Part shown: one piece after another, positions 18,825-25,617 of the stretch
Layout of the letters: each line of letters begins with the position of its first letter
Numbering within the stretch: position 1 is the first letter of the stretch
NCBI GenBank assembly: GCA_947449695.1
Contig: CANFST010000001.1
Span: 62,001 to 126,000 of the forward strand
Direction of reading: 5' to 3'
DNA length: 64,000 bases
DNA from: Chitinophagales bacterium
GTDB taxonomy: Bacteria > Bacteroidota > Bacteroidia > Chitinophagales > CAIODY01
The notes under the pieces: generated by a model
The model's database searches: none
What the model saw: only the letters and a program-made list of their open reading frames with translations
Told to the model about the DNA's origin: nothing
Program-made: the position numbers and the translations under genes

Positions 18825-20714
18825 ATGGCAACAGTATCAACATACGATGAAAGCAGCATCCGCAGCTTAGATTGGAAAGAACACATTCGCCTAAGACCGG
18901 GCATGTACATAGGCAAATTGGGCGATGGTAGTGCGCCTGATGATGGGATTTATGTGTTGCTGAAAGAAGTCATCGACAATTCGATTGATGAATATATGAT
19001 GGGTTTTGGCAGCAAAATCGACATCAAAATTGATGAGAAAAAAGTAACAGTTCGCGATTTTGGCAGGGGCATTCCGTTGGGCAAAGTGGTGGATGTGGTA
19101 AGCAAAATAAATACGGGTGGGAAGTACGACAACAAAGCGTTTCAGAAGAGTGTGGGCTTGAATGGTGTGGGTACAAAAGCGGTGAATGCGTTGAGTGTTT
19201 ATTTCTCCGTAAAATCGGTTCGTGATGGGGTGATGAAGATGGCGGAATTTGAACGAGGCGAATTAACGAAAGACCATAAAGAACAAAAAACTTCGGAAGC
19301 GAATGGCACTGAAATGAGCTTTCTGGCTGACGAATCGGTGTTCAAGAAATTTCATTTCATTAATGAATACATCGAAAACCAATTGTGGAATTATTGCTAC
19401 CTCAATGCAGGATTGGTGATTAATTTCAATGATAAAAAATTTGTTTCAAAAAATGGTTTGCACGATTTATTGTCGCACAAAACGCAAAACATTGAATTAC
19501 GCTATCCCATCATTCACCTGAAAGGTGAAGACATTGAAGTGGCGATTACGCATGATGACCAATATGGCGAAGAATATTACAGCTATGTGAATGGGCAATA
19601 CACCACTCAAGGAGGTACGCATCTGGCGGCTTTCAGAGAAATGTTTGTGAAAACCATTCGCGATTTTTATAAAAAAGATTTTGATGCTGCCGACATCAGA
19701 GCCAGCATTGTAGCGGCTGTAGCTGTGAGAGTGCAAGAGCCTGTGTTTGAATCGCAAACGAAAACAAAACTGGGTTCATTGACTACTGCGCCTGAAAATG
19801 GCATCAGTATGAAAAGTTTTGTGGGTGATTTTTTGGCGAAGCAATTAGATAATTATTTGCATAAAAACCCAACAACTGCCGATGCCTTGCTGAAGCGAAT
19901 TATGCAAAGTGAAAGAGAAAGAAAAGAAATAGCCGGCATTAAAAAATTAGCCAACGAACGAGCCAAGAAAGCCAATTTGCACAATAAAAAATTACGTGAT
20001 TGTCGCTTCCATTTTAATGATGTTGCCGAAGGAAAACAGAAAGAAGAAGTAGAAACAAAAAAACTGGGCACAACTATTTTTATCACCGAAGGTGATTCGG
20101 CAAGTGGTTCGATTACAAAATCACGAGATGTGGAAACGCAGGCTGTGTTTAGCTTACGAGGCAAGCCGCTGAATTGTTTTTCACTCACCAAAAAAGTGGT
20201 GTATGAAAATGAAGAGTTTAATCTGCTGCAACATGCTTTGAATATTGAAGATGGACTAGAAGGTTTGCGTTATAACTCTGTTGTAATAGCTACCGATGCC
20301 GATGTGGATGGTATGCATATCCGATTATTGATGATGACTTTCTTCCTGCAATTTTTTCCTGACCTGGTGAAAAACGGACACGTTTATATTTTAGAAACAC
20401 CGTTGTTCCGTGTGAGAAATAAACAGGAAACAATTTATTGTTACAGCGATGAAGAACGCCAACGAGCCATTCACAAACTGGCTGGAAAGCCCGAGATTAC
20501 TCGATTTAAAGGCTTGGGTGAAATTTCGCCCGAAGAGTTTGCCAACTTCATTGGGCCTGATATTCGATTGCAACCTATCATCATGAATCCTGAAATGACG
20601 ATTCCGAAATTGCTGGAATATTACATGGGCAAAAACACACCACAACGTCAGGATTTTATCATTCAAAATCTGGTGATTGAAAAAGATTTAGCGGAAGAGT
20701 TGGCAATGGGCTAA
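18825..20714 (+). CDS. parE: DNA topoisomerase IV subunit B
   Basis: ATPase subunit of a type IIA topoisomerase that decatenates daughter chromosomes. The 629 residues include the GHKL ATPase N-terminus ([28 protein letters not shown] and the ATP-lid segment [17 protein letters not shown]), the transducer domain, and the TOPRIM domain with Glu422 in TEGDSASG and the metal-binding DADVDG starting at Asp491, followed by [12 protein letters not shown]. The short length and the start [15 protein letters not shown] fit the ParE of Bacteroidota rather than its longer GyrB. The partner parC is not adjacent in this window. A hairpin terminator follows at 20749-20782. Confidence 0.9.
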   Translation: MATVSTYDESSIRSLDWKEHIRLRPGMYIGKLGDGSAPDDGIYVLLKEVIDNSIDEYMMGFGSKIDIKIDEKKVTVRDFGRGIPLGKVVDVVSKINTGGKYDNKAFQKSVGLNGVGTKAVNALSVYFSVKSVRDGVMKMAEFERGELTKDHKEQKTSEANGTEMSFLADESVFKKFHFINEYIENQLWNYCYLNAGLVINFNDKKFVSKNGLHDLLSHKTQNIELRYPIIHLKGEDIEVAITHDDQYGEEYYSYVNGQYTTQGGTHLAAFREMFVKTIRDFYKKDFDAADIRASIVAAVAVRVQEPVFESQTKTKLGSLTTAPENGISMKSFVGDFLAKQLDNYLHKNPTTADALLKRIMQSERERKEIAGIKKLANERAKKANLHNKKLRDCRFHFNDVAEGKQKEEVETKKLGTTIFITEGDSASGSITKSRDVETQAVFSLRGKPLNCFSLTKKVVYENEEFNLLQHALNIEDGLEGLRYNSVVIATDADVDGMHIRLLMMTFFLQFFPDLVKNGHVYILETPLFRVRNKQETIYCYSDEERQRAIHKLAGKPEITRFKGLGEISPEEFANFIGPDIRLQPIIMNPEMTIPKLLEYYMGKNTPQRQDFIIQNLVIEKDLAEELAMG

Positions 20715-20749
20715 TGTGATGATGTGCTAATTTGCTAATGAAATACAGA
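20713..20749. repeat. Short simple repeat after parE
   Basis: The bases after the parE stop are built of near-repeats of GCTAATG, GATGTG and TTTGCTAATG. It ends with AATGAAATACAGA (20737-20749), which recurs exactly at 21806-21818, on the far side of the accessory islet. Confidence 0.5.
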
Positions 20750-20782
20750 ACCGCTTCAAGCATAAAGTTTGAGCGGTTTTTA
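20749..20782 (+). terminator. Rho-independent terminator of parE
   Basis: Stem AACCGCT (20749-20755) pairs with AGCGGTT (20772-20778), extended by CAA/TTG across a one-base bulge, and is followed by a T run. It lies 35 bases after the parE stop. Confidence 0.75.
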
Positions 20783-20828
20783 TATCTCAAACGAAAATTA
20801 ATTTTAAAATAATACTCTAACTTGTGTT

Positions 20829-20836
20829 TATATTTG
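20829..20836 (+). promoter_or_regulatory. Bacteroidota -7 box for the orphan gene pair
   Basis: TATATTTG, an exact TAnnTTTG match, 23 bases before the ATG at 20860. It supports 20860 as the true start, because an upstream GTG start at 20824 would lie inside the promoter. Confidence 0.5.
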
Positions 20837-20859
20837 CATTGCTAAAAGATATTTATGCA

Positions 20860-21240
20860 ATGAGTAAATTCGAATTACAAGCTCCTTTTGAAATCATCGA
20901 TACTGGTACTTTCATTCAATATATGCCCAATGAGGCAGTTATAGTAATTGTAACCGAGAATGACGGAACACCAATTAAAGCCAAATTTAATTTTGTTTAT
21001 GAGTCAAACTTGGGAGAACCTAAAATTGAAGTAAAGCAAGATGACAAAGATAAAGATGCCTTTTTATTAACTATTAAACATTCAGGAGCGGTTTCAAATT
21101 TTGGTTTTTTAAAACCCATTCAAGTTGGTTCGTTTAATGGTAAAATCTTGTTTTTTAACTTTAGAGCAGACCTAAATGGCATAGAAGATTCAGCATTAAT
21201 TCATTATTCTTGGTACACTGGAAAAGAAATTACAAAATGA
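20860..21240 (+). CDS. Uncharacterised soluble protein, first of a coupled pair
   Basis: A 126-residue protein without signal peptide or membrane helix. Its sequence alternates short strands (AVIVIVTEN, AKFNFVYES, PKIEVKQ, AFLLTIKHSG, GKILFFNFRAD, ALIHYSWYTG), suggesting a small all-beta sandwich. No catalytic residues or known motif are recognised. A longer reading from GTG at 20824 is possible but rejected because of the promoter box. The stop TGA overlaps the ATG of the following membrane protein (ATGA at 21237-21240), so the two are probably translated as a unit. The pair sits between the parE terminator and an orphan T9SS sorting domain, bounded by repeats, which suggests an accessory islet. 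Function unknown. Confidence 0.7.
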   Translation: MSKFELQAPFEIIDTGTFIQYMPNEAVIVIVTENDGTPIKAKFNFVYESNLGEPKIEVKQDDKDKDAFLLTIKHSGAVSNFGFLKPIQVGSFNGKILFFNFRADLNGIEDSALIHYSWYTGKEITK

Positions 21241-21560
21241 AAGGACTTGATTTAAACAACTTACCAGCTGACCCAAAAACAAGCCAAAAGTTAATTGAAA
21301 AAACTTTTGAAACAAACCAACTTGATAAAGAACTTGGTTCTTTAGGTAAGTTTTTTGGAAAAGGCGATTCTGTAAAATTGAATATTGCTGGACTTCTGAT
21401 TATAGTTTTGGTTATTGCAGGTATACTGTACACATGTTTTATTTTGCTTTGCAATACTTCTTCAAATCCAAAAGCAATTGGGATATTGGATTTTTGGGGA
21501 ATAGTTACTCCATTGATAACTCTTTCGCTAGGTTTTGTTTTTGGAAAAAGCCAAAAATAA
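21237..21560 (+). CDS. Small two-helix membrane protein, second of a coupled pair
   Basis: 107 residues starting at the ATG that overlaps the previous stop. A charged N-terminal half (about residues 1-45, including NLPADPKTSQKLIEKTF) is followed by a hydrophobic helix (LNIAGLLIIVLVIAGILYTC, about 49-68) and a second one (ILDFWGIVTPLITLSLGFVF, about 83-102), then a short basic tail GKSQK. This predicts a hairpin in the cytoplasmic membrane with both ends inside. No family was recognised. It may anchor or respond to the upstream soluble partner. Its 3' end overlaps, in another frame, an orphan sorting-domain reading frame. Confidence 0.7.
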   Translation: MKGLDLNNLPADPKTSQKLIEKTFETNQLDKELGSLGKFFGKGDSVKLNIAGLLIIVLVIAGILYTCFILLCNTSSNPKAIGILDFWGIVTPLITLSLGFVFGKSQK

Positions 21561-21561
21561 A

Positions 21562-21783
21562 TCTATCCGCCGTTTATTATTTCCCACCACACTCACTTTC
21601 AGCAATGAATTAAGTAATGCAACTGTTGAAGTGATGAATGTAACAGGTCAAATCGTTGTCAAAAAAGAAAATCAATCGGGCAAGCAAATCAATTTGGATT
21701 TAACCAATCAAGCCGCAGGCATTTATTTCATCGAAGTAAAACAAGCTGCAGAAGTGTGGAGAGGGAAAGTGGTAAAAAACTAA
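21562..21783 (+). pseudogene. Remnant: orphan T9SS C-terminal sorting domain
   Basis: From about 21574 a frame reads as the last 70 residues of a T9SS type A sorting domain: TLTFSNELSNATVEVMNVTGQ, then NLDLTNQAAGIYFIEVK, and a basic end, WRGKVVKN. The pattern (strand, V-NVTGQ, L-L---AAGIYF-V) is the canonical CTD. There is no cargo domain, signal peptide or credible start in front of it; upstream in this frame lies the tail of the membrane-protein gene. It is best explained as the 3' end of a cargo gene whose 5' part was deleted or replaced. An open frame from 21535 exists but starts inside the neighbouring gene. Confidence 0.7.
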
Positions 21784-21805
21784 TTGGAGAATGAGTTGAT
21801 TTGAA

Positions 21806-21818
21806 AATGAAATACAGA
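21806..21818 (+). repeat. 13-base direct repeat, right copy
   Basis: AATGAAATACAGA, identical to 20737-20749. The two copies bracket the orphan gene pair and the sorting-domain remnant, about 1.07 kb apart. Confidence 0.5.
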
Positions 21819-21880
21819 TGCTTCGTTCCTCAGCATGACATCAACTTGAAGCCGTCATCCTGAGCAATAGCGAAAGAACT
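21819..21880. repeat. REP-like palindromic repeat before the second fucosidase gene
   Basis: CTTCGTTCCTCAGCATGAC (21821-21839) faces GTCATCCTGAGCAATAGCGAA (21854-21874), with partial inverted symmetry and a 14-base centre. The core GTCATCCTGAGC is identical to the element inside the adenine deaminase gene. Confidence 0.7.
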
Positions 21881-21952
21881 ATTTCTTAATGCTTGTTAGA
21901 TTTATTTGTAAATTGCTCTTTCAATTTTCAAATTTATCTTCAAAAAATTTAC

Positions 21953-23374
21953 ATGAAATATTTTGCTTTGCTGCTCTCGTTTTGTTTCGTTTTTCAAATC
22001 GCTTCTGCTCAAGAAAATCATCAAAAATATTTTCCGCCAACGGATACTTTGGTAATAAAAAAATTAAAAACTTGGAGCAATCAAAAGTTTGGATTGCTGA
22101 TGCATTGGGGCACTTACAGCCAATGGGGCATTGTGGAAAGTTGGAGTCTTTGCCCCGAAGATGAAGATTGGTGCAAACGTCGAGGACCTTATGCTAACAA
22201 TTATTTCGAGTATAAAAAGCAGTATGAAAATTTGCAAACTACTTTCAATCCAAAACATTTCGACCCTTCAAAATGGGCGGCAGCAGCGGCTTCTGCTGGA
22301 ATGAAATATGTGGTGTTCACTACGAAACATCACGATGGTTTTTGCATGTTCGACACCAAGCAAACTGATTATAAAATCACGGATGCGAAATGTCCGTACT
22401 CGAAAAATGCAAAAGCAGATGTGGCAAAAGAAGTGTTTGATGCGTTTAGAAAACAAAATTTTGCAGTAGGCGCATACTTCTCAAAGCCTGATTGGCATTG
22501 TGTTGATTACTGGAATCCCTACTTTCCGCCATTGGATAGAAATCCGAATTACGACATCAAAAAATACCCTGAAAAATGGAATCGCTACAAGCAATTTACT
22601 TACAACCAAATTGAAGAATTGATGAGCAATTATGGCAAGATGGATATTCTGTGGTTGGATGGTGGCTGGGTTCGCCCAGATAGTTTGGACACCGATAAAA
22701 ATGCAAAAATCAAAAACAATCAGGATGTGGAGATGAATAAAATTGCTTCGATGGCTCGTGAACATCAACCTGGATTAATTGTGGTGGATAGAGATGTGCC
22801 AGGCGAAAACCAAAACTACCTAACACCCGAACAAACCATCCCTGATAAGCCTTTGCCTTATCCTTGGGAAACTTGTATGACGATGGCAACATCATGGAGT
22901 TGGGTGAAAAACGATAGTTATAAATCAACCGAAAAAATTATTCAAACGTTGGCGAAAATTGTTTCCCGTGGTGGTAATTTTTTATTGAACATTGCGCCAA
23001 ACGCTGATGGTGAATGGGATTCAACCGCATACATTCGTTTGAAAGAAATTGGCGATTGGATGAAAACCAATGGTGAAGCCATTTACAACACACATCCTGT
23101 GGCACCTTATCAAAAAGATAATTTTGTTTTTACACAAAATGGCGATTGCATTTATGCCACTTATTTAAAGCAAAATGAAAATGATAAATTACCTGAAAGC
23201 ATTGAATTACCTGCATTTTCGAAACAGTTTTCAAAAATAGAAATCTTAGGAAATCTAAAAGCAAAAGTTGACTTCAAAAAGGAAAAAGATTTTTACTCGG
23301 TGAAAATAAATGGAACGGAAAAATTAAATCCATCGGTGGCTTGGGTTTTAAAAATCCGATTAAACAAAAACTAA
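21953..23374 (+). CDS. Exported alpha-L-fucosidase (GH29), second copy
   Basis: Removes alpha-L-fucose residues. The start at 21953 is chosen because it begins a clean signal peptide (residues 1-20, ending ASAQ); an in-frame ATG at 21893 would add 20 residues ahead of it. The 473-residue protein has FGLLMHWGTYSQWGIVESWS (47-66), TTKHHDGFCMFDTK (123-136) and the predicted nucleophile Asp236 in ILWLDGGWVRPDSLD. It shares only motif-level similarity with the enzyme at 17346-18659, and the inserted segment with WCKRRGPY shows a different subfamily, so the two are not a recent duplication. No CTD or lipobox is seen; periplasmic location is inferred. Confidence 0.92.
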   Translation: MKYFALLLSFCFVFQIASAQENHQKYFPPTDTLVIKKLKTWSNQKFGLLMHWGTYSQWGIVESWSLCPEDEDWCKRRGPYANNYFEYKKQYENLQTTFNPKHFDPSKWAAAAASAGMKYVVFTTKHHDGFCMFDTKQTDYKITDAKCPYSKNAKADVAKEVFDAFRKQNFAVGAYFSKPDWHCVDYWNPYFPPLDRNPNYDIKKYPEKWNRYKQFTYNQIEELMSNYGKMDILWLDGGWVRPDSLDTDKNAKIKNNQDVEMNKIASMAREHQPGLIVVDRDVPGENQNYLTPEQTIPDKPLPYPWETCMTMATSWSWVKNDSYKSTEKIIQTLAKIVSRGGNFLLNIAPNADGEWDSTAYIRLKEIGDWMKTNGEAIYNTHPVAPYQKDNFVFTQNGDCIYATYLKQNENDKLPESIELPAFSKQFSKIEILGNLKAKVDFKKEKDFYSVKINGTEKLNPSVAWVLKIRLNKN

Positions 23375-23440
23375 TACGCTGTTAAAAATTTGAACATCGC
23401 CCACCGATAGATTAGTTTTACAACAATCATTTCAAACCAC

Positions 23441-24697
23441 ATGAAACGTATTTTCATTTTATTGAGCTTCTTTTTAATTGCTTCCAAATCGTTTGCTGGT
23501 ATGATTTTAATACCAATGGATGAAACCCAAAAAGAACATTTAAAAGCTTATGGCTTGTGTTATTGGGTACTGAAACAAGGCCTGGAAGCTGATTGGTTGC
23601 TGAATTACAGAGGTGGTAGTTTTGCATTTCCACAATTACCCGATATTGAAAAAGAATGTGTGATTAGAAACGTTAGCTACTCGGTAGTTTCATCAGGTCA
23701 GTATCAAAATATTCTTAGTGAAATTTCAAATCCTGAAGCAAATATGGATTTGATGAAATTGCAAAAAGCACCTAAGGTTGCAGTGTATTCACCAAAAAAC
23801 AAATTGCCTTGGGATGATGCTGTAACATTGGCGATGAAGTATGCCGAGATTCCTTACGATGTAGTTTATGACGATGAAGTATTGGATGAAGTGTTGCCCA
23901 AATACGATTGGTTACATGTCCATCACGAAGATTTTACAGGGCAGTATGGAAAGTTTTATGCGCAATTTCACAACATGGATTGGTATCAGGAAGATGTGAA
24001 AGTGAATGAGGCTTGCGCACACCGACATGGATTTCAAAAAGTGAGTCAATTGAAATTAGCGGTAGCAAAAAAAATCAGAGATTTTGTTGCTGGTGGCGGA
24101 TTTATGTTTGCCATGTGCAGCGCTACAGATAGCTATGATGTGGCTCTGGCAGCCGATGGGACTGACATTTGTGAAAGTATGTATGATGGCGACCCAGCTG
24201 ACCCCAATTGCCAAAGTAAATTGAATTTTGATGGTTGTTTTGCCTTTGAAAATTTTAAGTTAGAACGCAATCCGTTGGTTTATGAATACAGCGATATTGA
24301 TGCAACCAATACCCGACAAGTGCCAAAAGATTTAGATTATTTTTCATTGTTTGATTTTAGTGCAAAGTGGGATCCAGTGCCAACCATGTTGTGTCAGAAT
24401 CACACAAAAATTGTGAAAGGATTTATGGGACAAACCACTGCTTTCAGAAAATCTGTCATCAAAAAAAATGTGTTGATTTTGGGCGAAAATAAACCAGCTA
24501 ATGAAGCCCGATATATTCATGGCGAATTTGGAAAAGGCACCTGGACATGGTATGGCGGACATGACCCCGAAGACTACGAACATCGCGTTGGCGACCCAAA
24601 AACAGATTTGGCATTGCATCCTAATTCGCCTGGCTATCGCTTGATTTTGAACAACGTTTTGTTTCCAGCAGCTAAAAAGAAAAAGCAGAAAACGTAA
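23441..24697 (+). CDS. Exported GATase-fold-like protein (often mislabelled asparagine synthetase B)
   Basis: 418 residues with a signal peptide (1-19, ending SFA). The body has MILIPMDETQKEHLKAYG at the mature N-terminus, then PKVAVYSPKN, YDWLHVHHEDFTGQYG (155-170), and GGGFMFAMCSATD (218-230) with Cys226 placed like a nucleophile-elbow cysteine. A late GHDPEDYEHRVGDP segment follows. It looks like a class-I glutamine-amidotransferase-like (ThuA/BPL-N type) fold. From memory, relatives carry the database name asparagine synthetase B, but no PP-loop SGGxDS motif or N-terminal Cys nucleophile is present and an exported ATP-dependent synthetase is implausible. The real activity is unknown. It follows the fucosidase by 66 nt on the same strand. 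Confidence 0.75.
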   Translation: MKRIFILLSFFLIASKSFAGMILIPMDETQKEHLKAYGLCYWVLKQGLEADWLLNYRGGSFAFPQLPDIEKECVIRNVSYSVVSSGQYQNILSEISNPEANMDLMKLQKAPKVAVYSPKNKLPWDDAVTLAMKYAEIPYDVVYDDEVLDEVLPKYDWLHVHHEDFTGQYGKFYAQFHNMDWYQEDVKVNEACAHRHGFQKVSQLKLAVAKKIRDFVAGGGFMFAMCSATDSYDVALAADGTDICESMYDGDPADPNCQSKLNFDGCFAFENFKLERNPLVYEYSDIDATNTRQVPKDLDYFSLFDFSAKWDPVPTMLCQNHTKIVKGFMGQTTAFRKSVIKKNVLILGENKPANEARYIHGEFGKGTWTWYGGHDPEDYEHRVGDPKTDLALHPNSPGYRLILNNVLFPAAKKKKQKT

Positions 24698-24733
24698 TTT
24701 TTTTAATCAATTAATACAAATTAGACAAAAAAA

Positions 24734-24762
24734 ATCCTTTCAAATAGAACATTTGAAAGGAT
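24734..24762 (-). terminator. Rho-independent terminator of tRNA-Arg
   Basis: A perfect 12-bp stem, ATCCTTTCAAAT (24734-24745) and ATTTGAAAGGAT (24751-24762), with a five-base loop. On the minus strand it is followed by a run of T (plus-strand A run 24727-24734). It lies 16 bases beyond the tRNA 3' end and may also stop plus-strand transcripts from the gene ending at 24697. Confidence 0.85.
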
Positions 24763-24777
24763 AATTTGACTTAATCG

Positions 24778-24851
24778 TGATTCCGTTTGGATTCGAACCA
24801 AAGACCCCCAGCTTAGAAGGCTGATGCTCTATCCAACTGAGCTACGGAACC
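24778..24851 (-). tRNA. tRNA-Arg (anticodon UCU)
   Basis: The minus strand folds as a full cloverleaf of 74 nt. The acceptor stem GGTTCCG pairs with CGGAATC with one G-U pair. The D arm has GCTC/GAGC around AGTTGGATA. The anticodon stem TCAGC/GCTGG encloses the loop CTTCTAA, giving anticodon TCT, and the T arm has GGTTCGAATCC. The discriminator base is A, and CCA is not encoded. UCU reads AGA/AGG arginine codons. A TACTTTTG promoter box lies 22 bases upstream and a strong hairpin terminator follows, so this is a single-gene transcript. Confidence 0.97.
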
Positions 24852-24872
24852 ATGCTGCTTTTTTTAGCGGTG

Positions 24873-24880
24873 CAAAAGTA
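24873..24880 (-). promoter_or_regulatory. Bacteroidota -7 box for tRNA-Arg
   Basis: TACTTTTG on the minus strand, divergent from the ung promoter box at 24911-24918. Confidence 0.55.
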
Positions 24881-24910
24881 AAATATTTTTTCCGATTTCA
24901 GTAGCGCAAT

Positions 24911-24918
24911 TACATTTG
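24911..24918 (+). promoter_or_regulatory. Bacteroidota -7 box for ung
   Basis: TACATTTG, an exact TAnnTTTG match 24 bases before the ung start codon. Confidence 0.55.
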
Positions 24919-24942
24919 TTGTAAAATTATTTTTGGAAAACT

Positions 24943-25617
24943 ATGGACGTGAAAATTGAACCCACTTGGAAAGCCGCATTGAATGCCGAATTTGAGCAGC
25001 TTTATTTTTCTGAAATGGTGAATTTCATTAAAGAAGAAAAAGCGAAAGGTGCAATTATTTATCCACCAGGTTCTTTGCTTTTTAATGCGTTTGAAAAAAC
25101 ACCGTTTGATAAAGTAAAAGTGGTGGTGCTTGGTCAAGACCCATATCATGGCACAGGACAGGCGCATGGTTTGTGTTTCAGTGTACCGATGGGAGTAAAA
25201 CCACCGCCATCTTTGGTGAATATTTTTAAAGAAATTAAAAATGAGTTTCCTGATTTTCAAATTCCCGAACATGGCAATTTAGAAAAATGGGCAGCGCAGG
25301 GTGTTTTTTTACTGAATGCTATTTTAACTGTAAAAGCTAATCAGCCTGCATCTCACAGCCAGATTGGCTGGCAGAAATTTACTGATGCCGTTATCAGAAA
25401 AATATCAGCAGAAAAAAGCGGAATCGTTTTTCTGTTGTGGGGAAAATTCGCACAAGAAAAAGCTGCCTTGATTGATGATTCAAAACATCATATTCTCAAA
25501 GCAGCTCATCCTTCACCATTTTCGGCTTATGCCGGATTTTTTGGTTGTAAACATTTTTCCAAAACCAATGAGTTGTTGATTCAGCAAGGCTTGCCGCCAA
25601 TTGATTGGAATTTATGA
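24943..25617 (+). CDS. ung: Uracil-DNA glycosylase
   Basis: Excises uracil from DNA in base-excision repair. The 224 residues carry all family-1 motifs: the water-activating Asp66 in GQDPYHG (64-70), the uracil-stacking Phe in GLCFSV, the proline-rich loop KPPPSLVNIF, LLNAILTV, and the minor-groove loop HPSPFSAY with catalytic His189. The length is standard. The gene has its own promoter box and overlaps the 3' end of the convergent TonB-receptor gene by six bases. Confidence 0.97.
   Translation: MDVKIEPTWKAALNAEFEQLYFSEMVNFIKEEKAKGAIIYPPGSLLFNAFEKTPFDKVKVVVLGQDPYHGTGQAHGLCFSVPMGVKPPPSLVNIFKEIKNEFPDFQIPEHGNLEKWAAQGVFLLNAILTVKANQPASHSQIGWQKFTDAVIRKISAEKSGIVFLLWGKFAQEKAALIDDSKHHILKAAHPSPFSAYAGFFGCKHFSKTNELLIQQGLPPIDWNL

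Noticed and set aside
17346..24697. Polysaccharide utilisation locus around the two fucosidases
   Set aside because: No SusC/SusD pair, hybrid two-component regulator or other carbohydrase is adjacent; parE lies between them.
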